Assembly (NCBI RefSeq): GCF_005233835.1
Contig: NZ_SZQA01000025.1
Coordinates: 1 to 64,000, forward strand
Source of the DNA: Herbidospora galbida
GTDB lineage: Bacteria; Actinomycetota; Actinomycetes; Streptosporangiales; Streptosporangiaceae
DNA length: 64,000 nt
Direction of reading: 5' to 3'
The notes under the pieces were generated by a model. The model made no database searches. It was not told the origin of the DNA and saw only the letters and a program-made list of their open reading frames with translations. Below, one piece after another: positions 1-8,963 of this stretch. Position 1 is the first letter of the stretch; every line of letters starts with the position of its first letter. The translations under genes were made by a program, and so were the position numbers.

Positions 1-713
1 AGCCCCGGCCGGCCCGCCGCCACCAGCGCGGCCTGGCCGACCGCCTGCGCCACCAGCCGCCGGTCGCCCACCTCGGCCGCCGCCCGCTCGTCGGCCGCCC
101 GCTCCACCAGGAAGCCGACCTGGGCGCTCACCCAGCGCAGCGCCGGATGCGCGGCTCCGGCCAGTTCCGCGAGCCGCACCAGGCGGTGGTGCGCGCCGTC
201 GAGATGGGCGCGTTCGTGGGCCAGCAGGGCGGCGTACTGCCGGTCGGTCAGCGCGGCGCGCATGCCGCTGGTGACCACCACCCAGCCCGGCCGGCCGGGG
301 ACCGCGAAGGCCGTCACGGCGGGGTCGTCGACCAGCAGGACGTCACCGTGGGGACGCGGGAACAGCCGCCCGGCGCGCAGGTCACGGCGGTGCCGCCGGT
401 GCGTCCACGCCACCGCGGCGACCACCGCCGCCAGCAGCGGCGCCGACCCCCACGACACCCACGGCACCTCGGCGACGTCGGCCCGGACGACGCGCTCGGA
501 CCACCCCATCAGGTGGGCCACCGACGGGACCTCGGCGAGCGCGTGGAGGGCGAACACCAGCAGGTTCGCCGTCCCGGCCACCGCGACCGCCACGGCCGAC
601 CAGGCCAGCACCCGCGCGGCCAGCGCCGGGGCGAGCCGGCCCGCCACGAGCGCGGCGACGAGCACCGCCAGCGGCGGCACGACCACCACCGAGACCACGA
701 AGTGATCGAACAT
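1..713 (-). CDS. M56/M48-type membrane metallopeptidase (BlaR1-like), partial
   Basis: Predicted membrane-embedded zinc peptidase of the M56 (BlaR1/MecR1) type, running off the left edge of the window. The visible 237 residues start at an ATG preceded by GGAGG. They contain hydrophobic segments at about residues 6-25, 33-60 and 88-103, then the zinc motif HERAH at 166-170 and a downstream ERAADERAA stretch (about 204-212) that supplies the usual third ligand. It is divergent from a BlaI-family repressor gene 65 bp away. In known systems the peptidase inactivates BlaI, so a sensor/repressor pair is likely. No sensor domain can be judged because the C-terminus is missing. Confident for the family; the inducing signal is unknown. 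Confidence 0.85.
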   Translation of the reverse strand, partial: MFDHFVVSVVVVPPLAVLVAALVAGRLAPALAARVLAWSAVAVAVAGTANLLVFALHALAEVPSVAHLMGWSERVVRADVAEVPWVSWGSAPLLAAVVAAVAWTHRRHRRDLRAGRLFPRPHGDVLLVDDPAVTAFAVPGRPGWVVVTSGMRAALTDRQYAALLAHERAHLDGAHHRLVRLAELAGAAHPALRWVSAQVGFLVERAADERAAAEVGDRRLVAQAVGQAALVAAGRPG

Positions 714-778
714 CCGGGCACCTCCCGGCCATCAGCCTGCCACGAGATCCGGAACGTCCCGATATAGGGTGTGCCCCG

Positions 779-1165
779 ATGAACACGGACCCCGGTGACC
801 GCGACGGGCGCCGCCCGCCCGGCGGGCTGGAGGCCGCGATCCTGACGGCCCTGCGCGAGGCGGGCCGCTCGCTCACCCCCGGCCAGGTCAGGGACCTGGT
901 CGCCCCGGACGGCGGCCTGTCCTACAGCGCCGTGGTCACCACCCTGATCCGCCTGCACAAGAAACAGGCCGTGACCCGCCGCCGCGAGGGCCGCTCCCAC
1001 CGCTACGGCGCTCTGGTCGACCCGGCCGACCTGGTCGCCCAGCGGATGACCGCCCTGCTGCAGGCCGAGCCCGACCGCTCGGGCGTGCTCCGGCGCTTCG
1101 TCGACGACCTGGCCGCCGAGGACGAACAACTCCTGCGCCGCCTCCTCGACGACGCCACCGAGTAA
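779..1165 (+). CDS. BlaI/MecI-family transcriptional repressor
   Basis: A 128-residue winged-helix protein of normal BlaI length. The helix-turn-helix spans about residues 20-75, with the recognition region around LTPGQVRDLV and SYSAVVTTLIRLHKKQAV, and an acidic C-terminal dimerisation tail. It is transcribed away from the M56 peptidase, its expected proteolytic partner. No ribosome binding site precedes the ATG. Instead a TATAGGGT element lies about 8 bp upstream, so the mRNA may be leaderless. The usual TACA/TGTA BlaI operator is not obvious in the 65-bp gap. Confidence 0.88.
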   Translation: MNTDPGDRDGRRPPGGLEAAILTALREAGRSLTPGQVRDLVAPDGGLSYSAVVTTLIRLHKKQAVTRRREGRSHRYGALVDPADLVAQRMTALLQAEPDRSGVLRRFVDDLAAEDEQLLRRLLDDATE

Positions 1166-1226
1166 TGAATCGTCTCAGAACCGGCTGCTTGGTGACGGCG
1201 CGGTTCAAGCCGGTCGGCGCCCTGGC

Positions 1227-2141
1227 TCAGCCGAGGGAGTTTCCGGTGACGTCCCACAGCCGCGCCGCGATCTCCATCCGCTCGACGAACCCCTCCTCCG
1301 TGAGGGTCGCGTCGTCGAGGACGAAGTCGAGGAAGACCTCGTCGATCCCCGCGTCGCGGTAGGCCGCCAGGTCGGCCCCGATCTGCTCCCAGGTGCCCTG
1401 GAAGGGCCGCCGCCGGTGCTCGGTGAAGCGGACGTTGGCCCGCACCACCACCTCCGGCTCCGGCCGGCCCGCCTCGCGGGCGCTCGTGAACAGGGTCTCC
1501 CGCAGGGGCAGCAGCATGTCGAGCGGCAACCCGCCCGGCAGCCACCCGTCGGCCAGCCGGCCGGCCCGTTCGACCGCGCGGGGGGCGTACACGCCCAGAT
1601 AGATGCGCGGGGCGGCCGGCTTCGGTTCGAAGGCCGTCTCGGGGACGGTGAAGAACTCCCCCGTGTACGCCGTCGTCCCCGCGCCCCACAACCCCCGGAG
1701 CACCGTGACGAACTCCTCGCTGCGCCGCCCCTGGCCGTCGGGGGTGTTCCCGGCCGCCTCGATCTCGTCGAGCGACCAGCCCTGGCCCAGGCCGGGGCGC
1801 AACCGGCCGCCGCTCAGCGCGTCGAGCGTGGCCAGTTGCTTGGCCAGCACGACCGGGTTGTGCAGCAGCATGCACAGCACGCTCGTGCCCAGGGTGATCC
1901 GCGTGGTCACGGCGGCGGCGAAGGCCAGCGTCGTGAGGGGGTCGTAGGCGATCTTCATGGTCTGCGGAAGGCCGCCGTCGCGCGTCCCCGGATAGCGGCT
2001 GCGCGGCTTGACCGGGTCGAGCAGGCGCTCGCCCGCCCACAGAGAGTGATAGCCGAGCTCCTCGGCCCGCCGGGCTGCCGAGGCGATGAAGCCGGGTGAG
2101 GCGAGGTGTCCGAGAGTCGGCAGTCCGAGTCCTAGTCGCAT
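1227..2141 (-). CDS. LLM-class F420-dependent oxidoreductase
   Basis: A 304-residue luciferase-like monooxygenase-fold (TIM barrel) protein. It starts MRLGLGLPTLG and carries the typical blocks HSLWAGERLL, DPLTTLAFAAAVTTRITLGTSV and RLRPGLGQGWSLDEIEAAG, then a C-terminal segment ending in a predicted barrel closure. In actinobacteria this subfamily mostly binds coenzyme F420 rather than FMN; the substrate cannot be inferred. The ATG is preceded by GGAAGG at good spacing. It is divergent from the membrane phosphatase-like gene, with about 100 bp between them. Confidence 0.85.
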   Translation of the reverse strand: MRLGLGLPTLGHLASPGFIASAARRAEELGYHSLWAGERLLDPVKPRSRYPGTRDGGLPQTMKIAYDPLTTLAFAAAVTTRITLGTSVLCMLLHNPVVLAKQLATLDALSGGRLRPGLGQGWSLDEIEAAGNTPDGQGRRSEEFVTVLRGLWGAGTTAYTGEFFTVPETAFEPKPAAPRIYLGVYAPRAVERAGRLADGWLPGGLPLDMLLPLRETLFTSAREAGRPEPEVVVRANVRFTEHRRRPFQGTWEQIGADLAAYRDAGIDEVFLDFVLDDATLTEEGFVERMEIAARLWDVTGNSLG

Positions 2142-2242
2142 ATCGAGAACCTTCCACGATCACTCGCCGTTGACGCTGGACGCGGCGCACGCCGACCCCC
2201 TACGGTGCCGTGTGCCTGGTGGCGTCGACAGAGGGGGACACC

Positions 2243-4348
2243 GTGCGGCGGTGGGCTGCGGGGATGGTCACGGCCATGCTGGTCGCGATCGTGTGGGGGG
2301 CGCCGGCGGCGGCCCGCGCCGAAGGCCCCGGGCAGGTGGCGCTCATCGGGGTGCCCGGCCTGATGTGGAGCGACGTCACCGAAAGTGACACCCCCAACCT
2401 GTGGCGGCTGGCCGGTGAGAGCGCCGTCGGGTCGCTGTCGGTCAAGGCGGTCGGCACGATCACCTGTCCCTACGACGGATGGCTGACGGTCTCGGCCGGG
2501 GTCAGGTCGGCCGTCGGCCGCCGGTGCGGGCTGCCGCCCCTGCCGGTCGAGGGCACCAACCGGCTCCACGAGTTCGGCTGGTTCGCCTCGGTCGCCGGGG
2601 TGCCCACCGCGGGCTCGGTCGGCACGCTGCCCGGCACGATGGCGGTCGGTCCCGGCGGGGTGCTGGCGCTGTCCGACCGGCAGGGCGCCGTCGGCCGCTA
2701 CCACGCCACGGTCGAGGAGGTCGCCGACTGGTCGGCGCCGGTGATCGCGGTCGACGTCGACACGCTGATCCGGCCCTACGTCGGCGCCGACGGCAAGGTC
2801 TCCCCCGAGCCCGAGGCGGTCGCCGCGGCCGATCGGACGGCGGCGGTCCGGCAGGCCGACGCCCAGGTGGGCGCGGTGCTGGCCCAGCTGCCCGCCACGG
2901 CGACCGTGCTGGTCGCGGGGCTGGCCGACCACGGGTCGGTGCCCCACCTGCGGGTGGCGATGATGCGCGCGCCCGGCACGACCGGCACCAGCCTGCTCGG
3001 CTCGGGCTCGACCCACCGCGACGACATGATCATCCTGCCCGACCTGACCGCGACCCTGTTCAGCGCCGCAGGGCAGGCCGCCGCCATCCCGCCGACCGTC
3101 ATCGGGCAGCCGCTGAAGGCGGGTGCGCCGATCCCGCTCGACGAGGCCGTCGACCGGCTCAGGAACGCCGACACGGCCGGGCAGACGATCCGGAACATGG
3201 GCGGGATCTTCTTCACCACGCTGGCCGTGCTGCAGGTGCTCTTCTACGGGGCGGCGTTCCTGCTGCTGCGCCGCCGGTCGGCACTGGGCCTGGTCAGGGT
3301 GGCCGCCGTCGCGCTGGCCTCGATCCCGGTGTCGACCTACCTGATCAACCTCACGCCCTGGGAGGCCGGCCCCGCCCCGACGCTCACCCTGATCGGCGGG
3401 CTGGTCGCCTGCGACGTCGTGCTCACCGTGCTCGCCCTGCGGGCGGCCCGGCTCACCAAGCCGGAGAACATCCTCGCGCCGCTCATCGTCGTGGCGGGCG
3501 TCACCGCCGCCGCGCTGCTCGGCGACCTTCTCTCCGGTACGCACCTGCAGCTCAACAGCGTCATGGGCTACACGGGCGTGGTCGGGGCCCGCTACTACGG
3601 CCTGGGCAACATCCCGTTCGCGCTGCTGGCCACGGCGGTGCTGCTGGTCGCCACGGCGGTCGCCGACACGCTGGTCCGGCACGGCCGCCGGCCCCTCGCG
3701 GTCGGCCTGATCGCCGCGCTGGGGGTGTTCGCGATGATCCTCGGCGGCTGGCCGGGGGTCGGCAGCGACTTCGGCGGCGTGATCGCGTTCGTGCCCGGCA
3801 TCGCGGTCGCCGCGCTCATCGTCGCGGGGCGGCGGGTGTCGATCTGGAAGCTCGGCCTGTTCTGCGTGGCCGGCGGCGTGATCGTGCTGTCGATCGCCTA
3901 CCTCGACTACCGGCGCCCGCCCGGGTCGCAGACCCACCTCGGGCGGTTCGTCGGGCAGATCTTCGACGGCACGTTCTGGCCGGTCATCGCGCGCAAGCTC
4001 GACGCCATGCTGGGCACCCTGCTCAGCCCCAACCTGATGCCCGTCGTCATCGCCGCCGTGGCGTTCCTGGTGTTCGCGGTGCTGCGGCCGGGCGCGGCGA
4101 CGGCCGGGGTGCTGCCGGTGGCGTTCGAGCGGGCGCCCATGCTGAAGGCGGGCCTGCTCGGCGCGCTGGTCAGCGGCGGCGTCGGCATGCTGGTGAACGA
4201 CTCGGGCGCGGCCGTGCTGTCGATGGCGCTGGCCCTGGCGGTGCCGCTGGTGCTGAGCGCCGGGATCAGGGCCATCCAGCTCGACGGGGCCTCACCCGGC
4301 GACGGCAGCCGTGCGGAGGGCGCGGTAAAGCAGCCGCGCGTCGCCTAG
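2243..4348 (+). CDS. Polytopic membrane protein with alkaline-phosphatase-superfamily ectodomain
   Basis: A 701-residue protein. The GTG at 2243 is chosen because GAGGGGG lies just upstream and a signal peptide follows (RRWAAGM...WGAPAAARA). Residues about 27-315 look like an alkaline phosphatase/phosphoglycerate-mutase fold: a TPNLWRLA segment, an ADHG...PH metal-site-like motif, and the C-terminal LPDLTATLFSAAG block. The position usually occupied by the first metal-binding Asp (VDG) reads VPG, so catalysis is uncertain. About eight membrane helices follow (from roughly residue 325 to 680). Its 3' end overlaps the convergent NurA-like gene by 57 bp. No substrate can be assigned; a cell-envelope role is a guess from topology. 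Confidence 0.75.
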   Translation: MRRWAAGMVTAMLVAIVWGAPAAARAEGPGQVALIGVPGLMWSDVTESDTPNLWRLAGESAVGSLSVKAVGTITCPYDGWLTVSAGVRSAVGRRCGLPPLPVEGTNRLHEFGWFASVAGVPTAGSVGTLPGTMAVGPGGVLALSDRQGAVGRYHATVEEVADWSAPVIAVDVDTLIRPYVGADGKVSPEPEAVAAADRTAAVRQADAQVGAVLAQLPATATVLVAGLADHGSVPHLRVAMMRAPGTTGTSLLGSGSTHRDDMIILPDLTATLFSAAGQAAAIPPTVIGQPLKAGAPIPLDEAVDRLRNADTAGQTIRNMGGIFFTTLAVLQVLFYGAAFLLLRRRSALGLVRVAAVALASIPVSTYLINLTPWEAGPAPTLTLIGGLVACDVVLTVLALRAARLTKPENILAPLIVVAGVTAAALLGDLLSGTHLQLNSVMGYTGVVGARYYGLGNIPFALLATAVLLVATAVADTLVRHGRRPLAVGLIAALGVFAMILGGWPGVGSDFGGVIAFVPGIAVAALIVAGRRVSIWKLGLFCVAGGVIVLSIAYLDYRRPPGSQTHLGRFVGQIFDGTFWPVIARKLDAMLGTLLSPNLMPVVIAAVAFLVFAVLRPGAATAGVLPVAFERAPMLKAGLLGALVSGGVGMLVNDSGAAVLSMALALAVPLVLSAGIRAIQLDGASPGDGSRAEGAVKQPRVA

Positions 4349-5248
4349 CCGGTGGCGCAGCAGCTTCTCCAGCCCGCCGATCGGGACCAGGTTCTGCGGC
4401 GCCCTCGGGTCTTTGTAGTCGACCCCCGCCATCGGCGGCAGCGCGACCGTGACCCGGTCGGCGAGCTCGGCGGCGTCTTCGGCCGACAGGTCGGCGCCCG
4501 CCTCGCAGCGGGCGATCCCGGCCCACGGGGCCGTCGAGATCGTGGGCAGCCGCAGGTACCAGGCGTAGCGGCTCCAGTTCGTGCCCATGAAGAAGACCGG
4601 GGTCCGCTGGCCCGGCTTCAGGTCGGACACCACGGCCGACTGGGCCGGCGGCAGGTAGGACGTGTGGTGGGTCTTCACGTAGCCGACCGCGTTGGGCAGG
4701 TGGGTGCGCCCCCGCAGCGGCCCGTCGACCACCAGCAGCTCGTCGTGCCCGGTCTGCGCGCGGTATCTCAGGGCCAGGTCGACTTCGAGCTCGGTCAGTT
4801 TCTGCTGGAGCGCCAGTGACCCGTCGTCGTCGCCGGTCACCTCGTGGGAGGTGTACGTCACCGGCCCCGCCACCAGGTCGGCCACGCCCTTGGCCGGGCT
4901 GAACACCCCTCTCTTGACCTCGACCGCGACGGGTTCGGCCCCCTCGCCGCACCGCACGATCCCGGCGGCGTAGGAGGCCGCGATGCCGGGCGCGGGCATG
5001 CCGCCCTCGGGGTCGTCGACCCAGACCCGGGCGTCGATCCGGCGCACGCCGTCGGCGATCAGCAGCGTCTCGGGCCGTTTCGTCGTCGCGCCGGGGGTGA
5101 TCGGCCGCCACTGCAGGACGGGGATCTCGACGTCGAGGGTGAGGGCGGCGCTGCTGCCCTCCATCTCGGCCTCGAAGGCCAGGCTCGCGCCGTAGCCGGG
5201 GTCCCAGGGATCGACGCTGAACCCGGGGGCGTGGTACGTGGTGGTCAC
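4292..5248 (-). CDS. nurA: NurA-like 5'-3' nuclease domain protein
   Basis: A 318-residue protein, last gene of the herA-sbcD-sbcC operon. Its GTG start overlaps the sbcC stop by 4 bp. It shows the NurA pattern of an RNase H-like nuclease: an early acidic motif LLIADGVRRIDAR (Asp66), a second LLVVDGPLRG (Asp175), VGYVKTHHTSYLPP shortly after (about 188-201), and a C-terminal block with NLVPIGGLEKLLRHRLG. In archaea NurA works with the HerA translocase and Mre11-Rad50 to resect DNA ends. The same four functions are encoded here in a row, which strongly supports the call. Overall identity to archaeal NurA is likely low, and such proteins are often left as hypothetical in actinobacteria. Confidence 0.75.
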   Translation of the reverse strand: MTTTYHAPGFSVDPWDPGYGASLAFEAEMEGSSAALTLDVEIPVLQWRPITPGATTKRPETLLIADGVRRIDARVWVDDPEGGMPAPGIAASYAAGIVRCGEGAEPVAVEVKRGVFSPAKGVADLVAGPVTYTSHEVTGDDDGSLALQQKLTELEVDLALRYRAQTGHDELLVVDGPLRGRTHLPNAVGYVKTHHTSYLPPAQSAVVSDLKPGQRTPVFFMGTNWSRYAWYLRLPTISTAPWAGIARCEAGADLSAEDAAELADRVTVALPPMAGVDYKDPRAPQNLVPIGGLEKLLRHRLGDARLLYRALRTAAVAG

Positions 5249-7785
5249 CGAACCACCTTTCTGACGTGGGAGCCGGAGGCGTCGCGGGCGACCTCGTACC
5301 GGACCGGAACCCGGTCGGCCAGGGCCGGAACGTGGGTGACGACGCCGATCATGCGTTCGTGGCCGGAGGCGAGCTTCTCGAGGGTCGCGGCCACCGTGTC
5401 GAGCGTGGCGGGGTCGAGGGTGCCGAACCCCTCGTCCAGGAAGATCGAGTCGAGGCTCCGGGCGGCGGCCGCCGCGAGCCCCGCGACCTGGTCGGACAGC
5501 GCCAGCGCGAGGGCGAGGGAGGCCTGGAAGGTCTCTCCGCCCGACAGGGTGCGGGCGCTGCGGCGCAGCCCCGCCTCGGCGTAGTCGACGACCTCGATGT
5601 CGCCCCTGCTGCCGAGCACGAGCTCGTACTGACCGTCGGACAGATCCTTCAGGGTCTCCGAGGCGGCCGCGACGAGCAGTTCGAGCGCCTCGGCGCAGAG
5701 CCAGCGCTCGAACTGGTTGGCCCGCAGCAGCAGAGCCAGCTCGTGGGCGACCCTGGCCTCCCCCTCGTGACCGGCGACGCGCTCGGCCAGGTCGGCGGCG
5801 CGCTCCCGCGCCTCCCTGACCCGGGCGAGCCTCTCGTCGGCCTGCGCGGCGGCGCGGGCGACCTGCTCGGCCATCCGGTCGCCCGCCTTCACCGCGACGC
5901 CGTGCTCGGCGATGCGCTCGGCCAGCACCCGGCGGGCCTCCTGCGCGCTCCCCCGGGCCCTCTCGAACCCGGCTTCGGCGGCCTCGGCCTCCCGCCGACG
6001 GACCTCGGCGGCGCCGTCACGCCAGGCCAGCAGGGCGGTCCAGGCGGCGTGGACGTCACCGGGGTCGAGTGGCGGCGGCCCGAAGGCGGCGACGGTGTCA
6101 CGGGCCGCGTTGAGATCCCGCCAGGCCTGCTCTGCCTTGCGTCGGGCCTCGTCGACCGCGCGGGCGGCCTGTGCGGCGTGGCGGCGGGCCTCCCGGGCGT
6201 CGCGCCGGATGTCTCCCACCTTCCCGGCGGCCCGGTCGATCGCGACAAGGAGCTCCTCGATAGCGGCGACCCTCTCGAGGTCGGGCGGAGCGGCCGTGGC
6301 CAGCTCACGGGCCCGGGCGGTGAGGAGCTCGGCCTTGGCGGCGAGACCGTCGTGCCGGGTGCGGGCCTGCTGCCCCTTCTCCCGAATCGCGGCCAACCGG
6401 CGTTCCGCAGCGGCCAGCTCCTCGGCCGCGGAGACGACATGGCCGTGGGGGCCGCGCGGCTCGGGCCCGCCAGAGCCGGCGGGCACGTCAGCGCCGTGCG
6501 GGTCGGACCCGCCGGCGCGGGCCTGCTGACTCGCGGGCACGTCGGTCGGTCTCGGGCCGATGGGGAGGACGGTGACGAGCTGGTGGCAGACCGGGCAGGG
6601 GTCGCCCGGGGTGAGCGTGCGCGCCAGGTCGGCGGCCGTGTGGGCGATCCTGGTCTTCGTGAGGTGGCGGTCGGCCTCCTCGTAGTCGCGGAAGGCCGCG
6701 GCCAGCGACTCGGCGGCCTCCGCCAGCTGGACGGTGACGGTGTCGGCCTCCTTCCGGGCCGCTTCGGCTTCGGCGGTGCGGCGGGTGCGGTCGGCGAGGT
6801 CGGCGAGCTCTCGCCTCAGGGCGGTCTGGTTGCCCAGGGCCTCCAGGTCGGTCTCCGCCTCTTCCTCCAACGCGTCGAGGCGGGCCTGTTCGAGCACCGC
6901 CGCCTCGGCCCGTTCGGTGGCGCGGCGGGCCGATTCGGCCAGGCCGGGCACCTCACCGGGCAGCGCGAGGGCGCCCAGCTGGGCCAGCGCGCGGAGCACC
7001 GTCACCCGTTCGGCGTCGGCCGTCTTGGCCGCCTCGTCGAGGGCCCGGAGTTCCTCCAGGTCGGCGCCTACCCGCTCCGACAGCGCGCGCAGGGCGGCGG
7101 CGCGCTCGCGGGCGGTCTCCTCGGCCTGCTCGTCGGCGTCGTGCAGGCGGGACAGCTCGCCCCTGGCGAACTCGGCGGCCTGGTTCTGCTTGGTCTCCTC
7201 GGCGACGGCGGCCTTGCGGACCTGCTCGTAGACGTCGGCGTCGAGGAGCTGCACGAGCAGGTCCTGGCGGTCGCTCGGGGTGGCGTGCAGGAACTCGGCG
7301 AAGCGGCCCTGGGGCAGCACCACGCACTGGGTGAAGAACTTGTATTCCAGGCCGGTGACCTGGGCGACCTCGGCGGCGACCTGTTCGCCTTCGGCCACCG
7401 GCCGGGAGGTCGCGGTCAGCTCGACCAGGTCGGAGTCGGCCGGGACCGACGGGTCGAGCAGGTCGAGCCGGGCCTCCTTGGTGCGGACCGTCCCCTTGGC
7501 GTCGCGCAGCAGGGTGCGGACGGCGGCGTAGCGGCGGCCGGAGACCTCGAAGACCAGGGCGACCTTGCCGGAGGCGGCGGAGGGGGCCAGCGCGTAGGCG
7601 ACGACGTTCTCCTTGCCCCACCGGGGCACGCTGCCGTAGAGGGCGAAGCAGATGGCGTCGATGACGGTGCTCTTGCCGGCCCCGGTCGCGCCGACCAGCG
7701 CGAAGTAGTCGACCTCGGCGAAGTCGACGTCGGTGGCGGCCCGGAAGCTGCCGAAGTTCTCCATGTGCAGCCGGAGGGGGCGCAT
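5245..7785 (-). CDS. sbcC: SbcC (Rad50-like) SMC-type ATPase
   Basis: An 846-residue Rad50/SbcC ATPase. Walker A GATGAGKST is at 32-40, then a Q-loop region (FTQCVVLPQGRFAEF, about 151-165). Two coiled-coil arms flank a zinc hook CPVC at 397-400, followed by the signature LSGGE at 747-751 and Walker B with FLDEGFGTLD at about 782. The ATG at 7785 is used because its first base is the last base of the sbcD stop (TGATG), which gives translational coupling. The frame stays open upstream, but that part only shadows sbcD. It is shorter than many SbcC proteins, so the arms are modest. With SbcD it forms the DNA-end-binding nuclease complex. A Gly/Pro/His-rich insertion follows the hook. Confidence 0.95.
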   Translation of the reverse strand: MRPLRLHMENFGSFRAATDVDFAEVDYFALVGATGAGKSTVIDAICFALYGSVPRWGKENVVAYALAPSAASGKVALVFEVSGRRYAAVRTLLRDAKGTVRTKEARLDLLDPSVPADSDLVELTATSRPVAEGEQVAAEVAQVTGLEYKFFTQCVVLPQGRFAEFLHATPSDRQDLLVQLLDADVYEQVRKAAVAEETKQNQAAEFARGELSRLHDADEQAEETARERAAALRALSERVGADLEELRALDEAAKTADAERVTVLRALAQLGALALPGEVPGLAESARRATERAEAAVLEQARLDALEEEAETDLEALGNQTALRRELADLADRTRRTAEAEAARKEADTVTVQLAEAAESLAAAFRDYEEADRHLTKTRIAHTAADLARTLTPGDPCPVCHQLVTVLPIGPRPTDVPASQQARAGGSDPHGADVPAGSGGPEPRGPHGHVVSAAEELAAAERRLAAIREKGQQARTRHDGLAAKAELLTARARELATAAPPDLERVAAIEELLVAIDRAAGKVGDIRRDAREARRHAAQAARAVDEARRKAEQAWRDLNAARDTVAAFGPPPLDPGDVHAAWTALLAWRDGAAEVRRREAEAAEAGFERARGSAQEARRVLAERIAEHGVAVKAGDRMAEQVARAAAQADERLARVREARERAADLAERVAGHEGEARVAHELALLLRANQFERWLCAEALELLVAAASETLKDLSDGQYELVLGSRGDIEVVDYAEAGLRRSARTLSGGETFQASLALALALSDQVAGLAAAAARSLDSIFLDEGFGTLDPATLDTVAATLEKLASGHERMIGVVTHVPALADRVPVRYEVARDASGSHVRKVVR

Positions 7786-8933
7786 CAGCCGGTCACCTCG
7801 TCGTGCAGCCGGTCGAACAGGGCCCCCAGTGCTTCGACGTCCTTGCCCGACGCGGCCAGGTATTCGCGGACCAGGTCGCGCGGGCCCCTCCCCGCGCCGG
7901 TCGCCTGGCGTCTGCGCACGCTCGCGGGCCGGAAGTCGGGATGCAGGTCGACCTGGAGGGCGCCCGGGAGGAGTTCCCTGACCGTGTCGGCCAGCCCCGC
8001 CCGGGGCTTCTCGGCCACGACCACCCGGAGCCAGGCGTCGCCCAGGTCGGCGGCCATCGCCTCCAGCCGGTCGAGACTGCCGGTGACCGTGGTCAGCGTC
8101 TTGGCCTTCTCCAGGGCCACCTCGCGCACCTTCGCCGGTACGCCGGGCTCGACCTCGACGATCAGCACGCCCGGCTGGTTCTTCTCCTCGCCGAAGTCGA
8201 CGGCGATGGGCGAGCCGCTGTACCAGATCGGGCACGCCCCCGGCATCTGCTGCCGCCGGTGGAGGTGGCCCAGCGCGGCGTACTGGGCGGTGGGGGGGAA
8301 CGCGGTCGACTCGAAGTAGTAGGAGAAGATCGTCTGGGCCTGGCGTTCGCCGCCGCCCATCTTCCCGCCGGGGAGGGTGCCGTGGGTGGTCACCAGGTTG
8401 ACGGTGTCGCCGGTGAAGCCGGAGGTCAGCGCCTCGGCCAGGCGGCCGAAGCGGTCGGCGTAGCTGCGGTTGTGCTCGGCGGCGGTCTCGGTGATCAGCT
8501 CGGCGGCCCGCACCACGTGGCGGTGGGACAGGAACGGCAGCACCGCGCACTTCACCGGTTCGCCGGTCCGGGCGGTGAACTCGATCAGCCCGCCCTGGTC
8601 GGGCCGCCGGAACAGCCCTGAGACGTGGATGCCCAGCGCCCCCAGCACCGGCCGGTAGACCTCCAGGAGCTGCGCGTTGTCGTGGTTGCCGGCCAGCACG
8701 ACCACCTCGCGGCCGCCCTCGCGCAACTGCATCAGCGCGTTGACGACCAGGCCCTGCGACTCGGGCGTGGGCGCGGAGGTGTCGAACAGGTCACCGGCGA
8801 CCAGCACCAGGTCGACGTCTTCGCGCCGGGCCACGCCGACCAGCTCCCAGAGCACGGCGCGGTGCTCGTCGTGCCGCCCCCGGCCCTTGAGGACCTTGCC
8901 GACGTGCCAGTCGGCCGTGTGCAGGATCTTCAT
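7785..8933 (-). CDS. sbcD: SbcD (Mre11-like) exonuclease/endonuclease
   Basis: A 382-residue calcineurin-like phosphoesterase with all Mre11/SbcD metal motifs visible: DWHVGK (Asp8, His10), AGDLFD (Asp48), AGNHD (Asn83-His84-Asp85), a TTHGT motif and GHLHRRQ. The C-terminal half is the Rad50-binding and capping region. It lies 30 bp downstream of the HerA-like gene and overlaps sbcC by one base, which fits a stoichiometric complex. The protein processes double-strand ends and hairpins in known systems. Confidence 0.96.
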   Translation of the reverse strand: MKILHTADWHVGKVLKGRGRHDEHRAVLWELVGVARREDVDLVLVAGDLFDTSAPTPESQGLVVNALMQLREGGREVVVLAGNHDNAQLLEVYRPVLGALGIHVSGLFRRPDQGGLIEFTARTGEPVKCAVLPFLSHRHVVRAAELITETAAEHNRSYADRFGRLAEALTSGFTGDTVNLVTTHGTLPGGKMGGGERQAQTIFSYYFESTAFPPTAQYAALGHLHRRQQMPGACPIWYSGSPIAVDFGEEKNQPGVLIVEVEPGVPAKVREVALEKAKTLTTVTGSLDRLEAMAADLGDAWLRVVVAEKPRAGLADTVRELLPGALQVDLHPDFRPASVRRRQATGAGRGPRDLVREYLAASGKDVEALGALFDRLHDEVTG

Positions 8934-8963
8934 CGCGCCCTTCTTCTTGCAGGCAGATTCGCT

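Noticed and set aside
2132-3937. Long minus-strand open frame opposite the phosphatase-like membrane gene
   Set aside because: Composition is Arg/Gly/Asp/His/Gln-rich low-complexity typical of antisense frames in GC-rich genes; the plus-strand protein has a signal peptide and clear fold motifs.
5266-8319. A 1017-codon plus-strand open frame opposite sbcC/sbcD
   Set aside because: Gly/Leu/Gln/Asp-rich shadow frame; the opposite strand encodes complete SbcC and SbcD motifs.
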